Positions 14,451-26,600 of a stretch of 64,000 nt of DNA are shown here, piece after piece. The stretch is from Argopecten irradians (taxonomy: Eukaryota; Mollusca; Bivalvia; Pectinida; Pectinidae). Both the position numbers and the translations under genes were made by a program. The notes under the pieces are model-generated. The model saw nothing but the letters and a program-made list of their open reading frames with translations, had not been told where the DNA came from and did no database searches. Location of the stretch: NCBI RefSeq assembly GCF_041381155.1, contig NC_091134.1, forward strand, positions 40,569,338-40,633,337, read 5' to 3'. Within the stretch, counting starts at the first letter, position 1. The number at the start of each line of letters is the position of its first letter.

Positions 14451-15464
14451 TCAAGACCTGAATTGCATTCTATAACTATGCAGTCTAAATCATATTGAAA
14501 GTTGGACTTACAATTGCAAGTATCAATCCTTTTCTACAAATAAACCAGGTGTACTTATGTGTATCAATAACTTCATGGTGAAGTTTGATTATGGTAATTC
14601 ATCAAAAAGGTTCAACGTCAATAAGTTTAGGAAAATGACAGAGCCTATATAATTAATCATTTTAATGTAAAAAAAATCATGTCATATTAATTTCCGTCTT
14701 AAAATCCTACCAAAATTGTAGCTTTGCCTACTTGGTACTTTAATAAGCATTATGCACCTTGTAATTACGAAATGAAAAATTCACATAGCAAGAAATTTAA
14801 TGTGTTCATATTTTTAACCCTGACATTAATAGGCAGCACCTACAATTAACACTGTAATCTAGAATTGTGTCGTTTTAGCTTGCAGTGGTATTAATCCATA
14901 TATACATAAGACAAAGAGCGGTAATAATATTTTTGTAAGGAAAATTAATGTTTATCTTTAAGCCTTTTGAATAATTTGTGGGTGGGTCGATGTCTGCATG
15001 CAAATACGGAATACACACACATGAACTCACACACAATCGCACACAGTTTTTACAGACACACAGTTGTTCCGTACATGTATGCGTGTACTGTAACCAGACA
15101 GGTGTAATTAGTGCTACACTTTGTATACCTGTGTAACTATGGGTCACTAATGTACATTATTGTAATTAATTTGAATGTCTTACTTGGTATATAATACATA
15201 CATGTACTGCATAAACCTGATGAGTATTGGGCTCATCTCAAGTAAAAAAAAATCTTCTGATGTATACATAGTTTCTATTGATTTTTGCAATGCCGAAGGG
15301 AAAATTGAAATCTGATAAAATTTGCATACATCTTTCTGTCAACTCATCATGAAAAAATATGTTGTATATATGATCATGTATGGCTTTGATATTGCTGGGG
15401 TACAGTGATGTGATGTCGCCCAATGAAAATAAAAAAGTGAACAATACGTACTGAGGAAGAATTT
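14451..15464. other. Non-coding stretch
   Basis: About 1 kb of AT-rich sequence between the C-rich tract and the large 30-bp array. A CA-rich patch lies near 15015-15065. No gene is recognised. Confidence 0.4.
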
Positions 15465-17180
15465 CCATTCATACTATATTGGGTGAGAGGGAACCCATTC
15501 ATACTATATTGAGTGAGAGGGGACCCATTCATACTATATTGGGTGAGAGGGGACCCATTCATACTATATTGGGTGAGAGGGGACCCATTCATACTATATT
15601 GGGTGAGAGGGGACCCATTCATGCTATATTGGGTGAGAGGGGACCCATTCATACTATATTGGGTGAGAGGGGACCCATTCATACTATATTGGGTGAGAGG
15701 GGACCCATTCATACTATATTGGGTGAGGGGACCCATTCATACTATATTGGGTGAGAGGGGACCCATTCATACTATATTGGGTGAGAGGGGACCCATTCAT
15801 ACTATATTGGGTGAGAGGGGACCCATTCATACTATATTGGGTGAGGGGACCCATTCATGCTATATTGGGTGAGAGGGAACCCATTCATACTATATTGGGT
15901 GAGAGGGGACCCATTCATACTATATTGGGTGAGAGGGGACCCATTCATACTATATTGGGTGAGAGGGGACCCATTCATACTATATTGGGTGAGGGGACCC
16001 ATTCATACTATATTGGGTGAGAGGGGACCCATTCATACTACTATATTGGGTGAGGGGACCCATTCATGCTATATTGGGAGAGAGGGGACCCATTCATACT
16101 ATATTGGGTAAGGGGACCCATTCATACTATATTGGGTGAGAGGGGACCCATTCATACTATATTGGGTGAGGGGACCCATTCATGCTATATTGGGTGAGAG
16201 GGGACCCATTCATACTATATTGGGTGAGGGGACCCATTCATACTATATTGGGTGAGAGGGGACCCATTCATACTATATTGGGTGAGAGGGGACCCATTCA
16301 TACTATATTGGGTGAGAGGGGACCCATTCATACTATATTGGGTGAGAGGGGACCCATTCATACTATATTGGGTGAGAGGGGACCCATTCATACTATATTG
16401 GGTGAGGGGACCCATTCATGCTATATTGGGTGAGAGGGGACCCATTCATACTATATTGGGTGAGAGGGGACCCATTCATACTATATTGGGTGAGAGGGGA
16501 CCCATTCATATGCTATATTGGGTGAGAGGGGACCCATTCATACTATATTGGGTTGAGAGGGGACCCATTCATACTATATTGGGTGAGAGGGGACCCATTC
16601 ATACTATATTGGGTGAGAGGGGACCCATTCATACTATATTGGGTTAGAGGGGACCCATTCATACTATATTGGGTTAGAGGGGACCCATTCATACTATATT
16701 GGGTGAGGGGACCCATTCATGCTATATTGGGTGAGAGGGGACCCATTCATACTATATTGGGTGAGAGGGGACCCATTCATACTATATTGGGTGAGGGGAC
16801 CCATTCATACTATATTGGGTGAGAGGGGACCCATTCATACTATATTGGGTGAGGGGACCCATTCATACTATATTGGGTGAGAGGGGACCCATTCATACTA
16901 TATTGGGTGAGGGGACCCATTCATACTATATTGGGTGAGGGGACCCATTCATACTATATTGGGTGAGAGGGGACCCATTCATGCTATATTGGGTGAGAGG
17001 GGACCCATTCATACTATACTGGGTGAGGGGACCCATTCATACTATATTGGGTGAGAGGGGACCCATTCATACTATATTGGGTGAGAGGGGACCCATTCAT
17101 ACTATATTGGGTGAGGGGACCCATTCATACTTTATTGGGTGAGAGGGGACCCATTCATACTATATTGGGTGAGAGGGGAC
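15465..17180. repeat. 30/28-bp minisatellite, about 57 copies
   Basis: Tandem units whose core is GGGTGAGAGGGGACCCATTC followed by a short ATACTATATT tail. Two main length forms alternate: 30 bp with GTGAGAGGGG and 28 bp with GTGAGGGG. Rare variants include GCTATATT, GGTTAGAGG, a single extra T, and ACTACTATATT. Many open frames cross the array in both strands (PFILYWVRGD-type and SPLTQYSMNG-type peptides). They follow from the absence of stop codons in the unit, and the 28-bp units break every frame, so I do not call protein here. Confidence 0.97.
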
Positions 17181-17692
17181 GACACACTTACCAGTCATTT
17201 CTGAGTCAGTGTTATCATTTGTGTTCTGTAAAGGTCACAAGGAACTTATGTAATGGAAATTGTTGACAGACAAATTGATAACAGACAGTATAATGACTCT
17301 AATCTGCAGAAAAATTGGCATAATTATATAAGTGAAAGTAACGACAGCCTGTCTACAAGTCAAATCAATCCTGGAATTGTCAAGTTTTAAAAATAATGTT
17401 TTTTTTTTAAATCATTGAAAAAGAGGTACTGTGTGTGCACTTATCAATTATTTACTTTACATCAAACTGTTTGCTTTAAGCCTTATTATTGAAGGTACGT
17501 CTTTGTTTGCATATTACAGAGACTGAGTTATCTAAATGGTATGGATTTATATCGTAAGTTAAGGCTGTGTGCGAGAATGACTTTGTTTTCTCTGAAAAAT
17601 GTTATATTTCCCCTACAAACACAGATGACAGAAAAATCAATAAAAAGTAGATTGTAACTATTAAACAATATGTGATTACAAATTTAAGTGTT
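17181..17692. other. Spacer between arrays
   Basis: About 510 bp of non-repetitive AT-rich sequence separating the 30-bp and 46-bp arrays. Nothing else is recognised. Confidence 0.4.
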
Positions 17693-18294
17693 GATCAAAG
17701 TATAATGTTTGTATGTACTCAGTGAGAGATGTGAGCGTGATCGTCTGTAGATGTTCGTATGTACTCAGAGAGAGATGTGAGTGAGATCGTCTGTAGATGT
17801 TCGTATGTACTCAGAGAGAGATGTGAGTGAGATCGTCTGTAGATGTTCGTATGTACTCAGAGAGAGATGTGAGTGAGATCGTCTGTAGATGTTTTTATGT
17901 ACTCGGAGAGAGATGTGAGTGAGATCGTCTGTAGATGTTCGTATGTACTCAGAGGGAGATGTGAGTGAGATCGTCTGTAGATGTTCGTATGTACTCAGAG
18001 ATGTGAGTGAGATTGTCTGAAGATGTTCGTATGTACTCAGTGAGAGATGTGAGTCAAAGTATAATGTTTGTATGTACTCAGTGAGAGATGTGAGCGAGAT
18101 CGTCTGTAGATGTTCGTATGTACTCAGTGAGAGATGTGAGTGAGATCGTCTGTAGATGTTCGTATGTACTCAGTGAGAGATGTGAGTGAGATCGTCTGTA
18201 GATGTTCGTATGTACTCAGTGAGAGATGTGAGTGAGATCGTCTGTAGATGTTCGTATGTACTCAGTGAGAGATGTGAGTGAGATCGTCTGTAGG
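17693..18294. repeat. 46-bp minisatellite, about 13 copies
   Basis: Units start with GTATGTACTCAGTGAGAGAT and end with GATCGTCTGTAGATGTTC, with a spacing of 46 bp at 17711, 17757, 17803 and onward. The lead-in TCAAAGTATAATGTTT occurs before the first unit (17695) and again at 18054. The array therefore appears to be two blocks: the left block is mostly CAGAGAGAGAT and the right mostly CAGTGAGAGAT. One shortened unit lies near 17987. Confidence 0.93.
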
Positions 18295-18698
18295 TTAGAA
18301 GTAAAAAGAACATGAATGAGACAAGTGTTAAGTCAAGATAAAACTGGTCACCAGTCTCAATTTTAATGAGCTGTATGGTCTGGAACACTTGAATGGTGGA
18401 AGTGGAAATTGATCCGCCAGATGATGTGGGCTTGGTCTCAATGGAGCCCAGGTATATCATATAACTGGACTAGTCCTCCTGTAATTATATAATCTCCTCA
18501 ATGAGTCTCGAAGGGGCCATAAATCCTCCAAACCTTTCCTTAAAAAAGGAAGAACATTTTCTTGCCGTCACAGATGTAAACGATATTTATCTATGCCACT
18601 TTATAGTGACCACATTTCTCAGTCTGTCACAACCACAAAGTTTATCAGAAAAACACATTCATATATATGACAGTAGTGTATCTGTAAAAGTATTAATT
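18295..18698. other. Spacer between arrays
   Basis: About 400 bp of unique sequence between the 46-bp and 36-bp arrays. No exon is recognised. Confidence 0.4.
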
Positions 18699-19711
18699 AA
18701 CAGAAGTACTGGGGCTACACTGCATCTTGTTGCTAACAGAAGCACTGGGGCTACATACACTGCATCTTGTTGCTAACAGAAGTACTGGGGCTACACTGCA
18801 TCTTGTTGCTAACAGAAGTACTGGGGCTACACTGCATCTTGTTGCTTACAGAAGTACTGGGGCTACACTGCATCTTGTTGCTTACAGAAGTACTGGGGCT
18901 ACACTGCATCTTGTTGCTAACAGAAGTACTGGGGCTACACTGCATCTTGTTGCTAACAGAAGTACTGGGGCTACACTGCATCTTGTTGCTAACAGAAGTA
19001 CTGGGGCTACACTGCATCTTGTTGCTAACAGAAGCACTGGGGCTACACTGCATCTTGTTGCTAACAGAAGCACTGGGGCTACACTGCATCTTGTTGCTAA
19101 CAGAAGTACTGGGGCTACACTGCATCTTGTTGCTTACAGAAGTACTGGGGCTACACTGCATCTTGTTGCTAACAGAAGTACTGGGGCTACACTGCATCTT
19201 GTTGCTAACAGAAGCACTGGGGCTACACTGCATCTTGTTGCTAACAGAAGTACTGGGGCTACACTGCATCTTGTTGCTTACAGAAGTACTGGGGCTACAC
19301 CGCATCTTGTTGCTAACAGAAGCACTGGGGCTACACTGCATCTCGTTGCTAACAGAAGCACTGGGGCTACACTGCATCTCGTTGCTAACAGAAGCACTGG
19401 GGCTACACTGCATCTTGTTGCTAACAGAAGCACTGGGGCTACACTGCATCTTGTTGCTTACAGAAGTACTGGGGCTACACCGCATCTTGTTGCTAACAGA
19501 AGCACTGGGGCTACACTGCATCTTGTTGCTAACAGAAGTACTGGGGCTACACTGCATCTTGTTGCTTACAGAAGTACTGGGGCTACACTGCATCTTGTTG
19601 CTAACAGAAGTACTGGGGCTACACTGCATCTTGTTGCTAACAGAAGTACTGGGGCTACACTGCATCTTGTTGCTAACAGAAACACTGGGGCTACACTGCA
19701 TCTTGTTGCTG
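18699..19711. repeat. 36-bp minisatellite, about 28 copies
   Basis: Units read AACAGAAGTACTGGGGCTAC followed by an ACTGCATCTTGTTGCT tail. Variants are AAGCACTGG, GCTTACAG, CACCGCATC and TCTCGTTG, distributed as a patterned mix. Because 36 is a multiple of three and the unit lacks stops in several frames, long open frames arise (339 and 353 codons on +, 316 on -). They contain nothing but the repeat plus short flanks, lack any recognisable domain and are open on both strands. I treat them as by-products of the array. Confidence 0.95.
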
Positions 19712-20692
19712 ATGTCTATATGCCATTCACAGCAGGTGTTGATTAAAGTGGCAATTTATCTCAAATTATTTTTAATTCACTTATTGGTTTGGTTTTTTTT
19801 AACCGATTTTCCCTCCAAACTTTATTGACTGTACTTGCCAAACCCTTGCTGTGCATCTGGATTTTGAGTTTAAAGACAGCCTAATGAAAACATTCTTCCT
19901 GGTTACTGTTAATTCATATATATATTAGTATGAAACCTACACTAAGATCCCTCAGCAATAATAGTTTCCAAGTTAATCAACTTTAAAAGACTTTTCTAAA
20001 TCCAATTAAGTTCAAATAAGACATCTAGTTTGTCTTCGGGGAGGAAGTTATCTATAAGCCATGATTGCAATTTGACACCTACGAAAAGTGTTTTGCGAGT
20101 CATTGACACATTTTGGAGCAAGTGCTAATAATGAAAGCTTGAAATTAAAGATATAAATATTAACAGTTTTCAAATCGCTATTATTTCATAAAATGATTTA
20201 TATATGGATGCCACCTACTGCTGCTACAAAGTTACATTACAGGCCCCTGGGACCTTCAGTCTCTACACTAGTTAAGGTTTTTTGTGAAAATTCAAGGATA
20301 GAATAAATTCTCAAGAAGAATGCAATTTAATAAATTTCAAGACCCCAAATATAGAATATAGAATTTGTGCAGTTTACATTTCCTATAATGAAATAAGTCG
20401 AAAGATCTTAGTGTAGGTAATCTGAAATATAGTGTTGTAATGGGTACAAATTTGTTGCCCTGGATATCCGATAGTTGCAACCCAACCCGTAACGGGGTAC
20501 CCATATACTTGTTACAAACGTAAGAAGATATATGAAAAATTATGAATTAAAGACAAAATTCGTTAAAATTAATTGATACATGAATAGTTTGATACAATCT
20601 GCTTTACAAGTGCTGTTCCATGAGACAAAGAGAAGCTTAAGTGTCTTTAGATAATAACAATATTTTCTAACAGTACAACTTGTGTTTTACAG
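19712..20692. other. Non-coding stretch before first visible MPHOSPH8 exon
   Basis: About 1 kb of AT-rich sequence, most likely intron. It ends in a pyrimidine-rich acceptor (TTGTGTTTTACAG) that opens the chromodomain exon at 20,693. Confidence 0.5.
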
Positions 20693-23600
20693 GGAAAGAC
20701 ACTCTACAAAGTTCGATGGAGAGGCTACGGCGCTACAGACGATACCTGGGAACCCATAGAAAATTTACAGTCCTGTCTCGACCTCATAGAGGAGTTTCAA
20801 AAGAAGCGAGAGGAGCAGAGACTAAAAAGAGCCATGGAAAGAAAGAAAAGAAAAGTATGTTAATCTTTAATGGATGCAGTAATTAGGAAAATGGTCAACT
20901 TATAGATTTATACAATATCTTGTCAGACTCCCCCTTCAGGAAGGCTGGCGTGGGTAAAGATGCTAAAAATTTGCATCTCAAGGTTTTAAAGATGTTCAGT
21001 TTCTTAAAAATGGTTCTATTTTGTTAAAATGATAATATAATACTGAGTAAAGATTTTGTTAAAATGAATACCTTGATCTTCTATGAATGTGTTGGAGGTT
21101 TTGGCATTCATTAAATTTGGCCAGATATTTCTGTTGAATAATAACCAAAACTCCAATATCAGATGTTTTCTTTGAAGATTATATATAATACATGTATATG
21201 AAGAAAATATATTTATCAAATGAGACGTGATTAAGTATTGAAATTGAATTTTATTTTTCTGTGTGAAATAAATCATGTAAGTTATGGTTCGCAAAGATAA
21301 TATTTGTTGTTATTTTTATGAATTTTATGTTTTAATTCATGTTTCTCGATGTCTTTGAGATTAATTTAATCTACTGCTACACAGGACATGATGGAGGGGC
21401 GTATTCTTGTGGAACCAGAGCATTCACGGGAGGGCTCACCTGCTCAAGTTCCCACTACACTGAAAGACACCTTCTGGAAGGACCTTGAAGAAGGTCGTCT
21501 CAACCTCTTCGCCACAGACATGTACTCGCGAGTAAAAGGCGGAGGAAGAGCTCCGAAATCACCCAAGGAAGAGGACGAAGAGGAGGAGGAGAAAACTCAG
21601 CGAAAACGAGGCAAGAAGAAAAATACTTCACGGAACATCCGCGAAAGGGATAAAGGGAGTGGGAGGAGTAAGATGAGACCAAAGAAACATTCCTCAAAAA
21701 CTTGTCTGGTCAGTGTTATGACGGACTCTGAGTCGGACTCGTCCTCCAGTGATATAGAAAACCTCAGTAGAGACTCGGTGCCCATCACTTACAATGGCTG
21801 CCACCAATCCGTGCAGCCCGAAATGTGCAATGGAGAGAAAAGTGAAGTTCTTACAGTTAATGTAAGTAAGAAAGAAATAGATAAAAACGTGCACATCAGT
21901 ATTATAGGGTGTAAAGAAGCAAAAAGTTTGGCTTGTATGCATTTTCATCCAAAGATGAAAATATGCCAAGCTTCGGTGGTAGAGGAAACCTGGAGTGACC
22001 TTTAAGACAAAATTTACCCATCTTAGTACCTAGCAACCGTCCAACATGTACATCTAAGTAATGAACCTCAACTATATGATGTCTACTCAATCATTGGGGC
22101 TCCCACAACAAAGGATAAGAAAATTATGTTATTGTAATGTTAGATCATAAAATGAAGTTGAAACGTTATTGTTATTATTTATATTGTAAAATTACTAAGT
22201 ACATTAAACTTTTTAAATTGAAAAAAGATATATAATATAAATTGGATTATCATATAAGCGGTAGGTTTTAACATCTTATGCACTACACATAGAGACAGTT
22301 CTAAAATGTTAGTGATTTAGTTTTTAAAAAAAGGGTGCAATATATGTACTGGCATAATGGGTTGATTAGATTATTTGACTTTCTTATTGTTTTATATATT
22401 AAGCAATCATTCAAGCAAACAAAATAACTGAATTATTTCACGAGTTATTTTCTGTTTTTGTAGTCCACAGAAAAGAGGGAGAATGAGCGGTTAAGTTCCA
22501 CTGAAGGTATGTCTGACTTTGTGATTATTACCAGCTTTATGTTACATATGATTTATAGTGCCCAGCCAGTCTAAACATTTTACAGATAAGATTATTGTCT
22601 TCGGATTCACTTATATGGGACTGATAAAGATAATTACTGTAGGAAGTTCCTAATCTTGAGTTCAAGTCCTTATCTGTCTTTAATGTCGAGGTAAGTTTGG
22701 TCAAGGTCAAACAAATACATGACTGATACGACACATATGTATAGTGTACTATATAGCTAGTAGATGGCTTGCAGATGTTTGTTACAAATTATAGAAAAAT
22801 TGCTTTCATTAACTTACTTAAAATTGAATAAATTAACACGATTTTGAATTTGATGAATTTCAAGTAAATAGAATAATGGTATATTCAAATTATTCTACGT
22901 TTAAATCGTTTTACTCAAATGATGTTATAAATCAAATGAATTAAGATTATTATTTGTTGTGTAAAATTGCAAGATTAATATGATTGTGTCATTAACTTAT
23001 CCAACCCTGAAATTTCATAATCAACTGTTCCAGCTTTAGAATAAGAACAGTTCAAATGTCTTTTCAAGGGCAGATAATTATAAGTTAAATGCCATATAGA
23101 TGAAAATCTCTGACATCAAGTTACAATTGACTTTAGAAAACAGATTCAGATGTGCTGTTTTGAGAAAACCAAATGATTGTTTTTATTCTTTTACAGAAGT
23201 GAAGACAAAAAAGCCCAAGAAACCTAAGCTATGTGCTTCCTCTTCCTCAGGGTTGAAAGACAAATCAAATACAGAGAAAAGAGACTCATATACTAGTGTG
23301 AAGGTCAAAGCTGTGACCTCTGATGACTTTAAAGAAATGGGGTCGTCAAAGACACCAAAAATTGACACGTTAAAACGGGAAGCCATTATTGAGAAACCAT
23401 CTAGTCCTATAAAGTCATATTTGTCTGGAGGCAGTACTCCTCCGAGGAAACTGTCTGTGGAATCTCCAAGTGATAATCGGCAGCTACAGGCTCTCGCCTC
23501 AAGTACGCCTAACGACACAGGGTCAAGGTCAGACAAACAAAGACTGTCAAACAGTTCAGAAAATAGTTATACCGGTAATGTTGGACACAAGCGAAAACAT

Positions 23601-26600
23601 AGTACCGATTCAAGTAGTGCTAGACCTATTAAACAACGAAAAGACTCAGATTTTTCAGATAGTGGCATGGGAAGTTCCATCAGCAGTGTTAATAGTCAAG
23701 ACTCGGATAAGGGAGGTAAATCAGGTGTTAAACGACGCGATTCTGTGGACTTCTCGCAACCGTTAGATGATATATGGAATGGATCATTTTTACCGCTTTT
23801 ACCAGAAAGTACCAAATCAGAGGGCAGAGGTGAGTTGTACCTGTGTTGTGGAAACGGTTATGTGAAATTTCAATGTATCGTAGCAGATTTTGCGATACTC
23901 TATTGGAGTCAATGTAATTTGATGTGATGTGATGATTTTAAACAATGTGATATTTATGTGGTTTTACAGTAAATGGCTGTCGTTTTCAGGTGCTGACCTA
24001 AGCTTTGATATTGAGTTAGATGATATTGACCTGGACGATCTGGACAAGGAGAAGGTGGGTAATCTGTCTCATGCATGTGGTCTTATTACAGATTTGCTTA
24101 TAACAGAGTTATCTGCCAATCAATACCTACTTGCAAGAGCTCAATAACTCTTCTGTGATGCAAAGAAGGAATACCAGTTCACAAAAAGCTAGTATTACAG
24201 ACTATTGTAGCAATTTTATGTTGATAAACATTTGAGCCTTGTTCACAGGAATTTTTGTTACTTCAACGTTAACACATTGTTTAAATCAAAATATGTAAAG
24301 CTGGCCCTAACTTCAATTCTTGAATAACTCAGAGTGAGGCTTTTGTTACATGGATATCAAAGCTGGTTATGAATGTTAATTATGAGAATTAAATGTTATC
24401 AAATTAAACATTGGATAGGTATCACTAGTTTCATATTGTTTATTTAAAATTATGAAAGTCATCAACTGACTATATGTCCTTCTGGCATTCAATTTAAACA
24501 TGGATGGGATATATACTTTCTATACATTGATACTGGTGTGTAGTATTGAGAGATGAGGACTGATGGTTATACAATACAGATCAGGAATGCTACATTTGGC
24601 TGTGCGCCTAAGCTTCCATATCGATGATATAGATACTTACTGAGTACACATAGGTTATAGGATGCATTTATTGTACCGTTACATCAGTAATCAAATGCTC
24701 TGATGCTGAATGCCTACCACCAGTACTGAAGTACTGACTACAATGTCTATTATACGTAGGATAAATTGTAAAAAACCATTACAATATATAACAGTATTTA
24801 TTCAAATGTTTGATCAGGTATGAATATGTAAAAATGTACAGTCTGTAACTAACAAATTGAATAAGCATTGTAACTGGTGCTGGTAGAGATTCATAGGCTA
24901 GGGGATGAATTAGATAATATTTGAATTTTATTTTGTGCTTTGAGATATTTTCATAATCTTGTTTACATATACTCAATGAACTCATAACAGTTAAGGATTG
25001 GTACCGTAACTAATTCATACAGCTTCTCAAGTAATTATGTAAATATTATTGTTGAATACCTTTGCTTTACTTACTCGGTCATAGTGTGTGACGATGTGTT
25101 AACTTTATCTTGTTCATTTTGAAATATTTCAAAATCAGAATTATGCAATTGATATTTAGTCTACCGGTATATAACATTTTGGAAGTAAGAAGGATTGATC
25201 AATTCTTGATTTCACTATCTGTTGGTATGATTCTTTCCTTATTTGCTGATTAACATAATAAACTCATTAATTAGCGATATGGAGGTGTGTTCCACTTCCG
25301 CCTACCGTAAACAGGTATTATTGTTACCTGTTGTGGACGATATACAAACTTTCACGGTCTGGCTATCCCCTTCAGCCAGATTTGATTGGCTAATGAACAT
25401 GAGAATGATGACAATTCTGAGATGACTAGCTACAGAAGGATGTATATAGCTTTAAAAACATATATAAGAATATTGATAGTTGTTTTATCGGTATGAGATT
25501 TTACATATTTTGCACTGAATATAAGAACGTTTAGATTGGTCTGTATGTTGATAGCCATGGTCATTTAATTAATATATAAAGCCAGCAAACTAATAAGGTG
25601 ATTTTTAGAAGAGCAATGGAGTTCTCCCGACAAAAAAAATTGACGTCTCATAATTGGGCCACAAACTCCTGACCGAGATGTGGAAGGGGAGGGTATACGT
25701 AATTAAGTGGATGAGTATCAGACACCCTCTATATATATAGCTAATTATAGACCTCTTGGCCACAAGGACTTTGGACCCCTTTATATAAGACATGTTTTAT
25801 ATACCAGTATCTGTAATATATTATTTGACAGGATTATAAATCCCTGTATTAAAAACAGGCATTGTTATTGTACGCTATACCAACTGGTTATGTGACGCAC
25901 CAACACCATGTATACGTATATATATGTATATGTTTATATCGTGTTCTGCATCAACAATCATATTTACTACTTTTCGGTAACGTTATATATATATATATTG
26001 GTTGAAATCAGAGCTTTTGGGGAAGGCAATTGTATTTTCTTACATATTGAAGTGTATATAATAATTATATACTGATAATTTCATTAGACATTCAAAGAAT
26101 ATATGGATAAAATCACAGGTCTTGTCCTAGATTGATCCCTGTTGTTTGTATTATTCGGTTATTTATAATACACATATTTTAAAGAGGTCAAGAGAGCAAT
26201 GGCCAGTATATGGACAGGTATGTATATATATATAAGCCTGAGCCATTAAAATGCTGTGTATTGGCTCTAGAGCTACAGGTAGTGTTGGAGATGTGTACAT
26301 GCTACACTGCCTACTGACATGAACCTGTGGTGGGAGAGGTTAGGCCTGGTCATCAACCTGTCTATAAATAGTAACAGATATAGGTGATCAATATAGGTCA
26401 GTAGGCCACCCCACAGTGATGGCATTGTCAGGGACTGGGTTATTATAATTAGCTATTGGCTCAGTAGTGGAGAGAAAACAAACCTCTGTTTGTATTAGAT
26501 CTTGGGAGAAAGTGTATCACATAAATAGCTCTGATTGGAGAAGATGTATATGTGTATCCTCCTTCCAACAGATTAATTATGGTATAACTAAACGGCTACC

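Noticed and set aside
15374..17266. Multiple open frames of 66-131 codons across the 30-bp array on both strands
   Set aside because: They are translations of the minisatellite in different frames, interrupted by 28-bp units, with no domain or start context.
18727..19828. 339- and 353-codon plus-strand and 316-codon minus-strand open frames
   Set aside because: All derive from the 36-bp repeat; coding on both strands at once with identical periodicity is not credible without transcript evidence.
20460..20515. Short palindromic-looking GGGTACCC region as a regulatory site
   Set aside because: Too short and common to support a specific function.
21862..22005. Extension of the MPHOSPH8 linker exon to the stop at 22005
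   Set aside because: The donor GTAAGTAAG at 21862 and the in-phase next exon at 22464 make read-through unlikely, though intron retention is possible.
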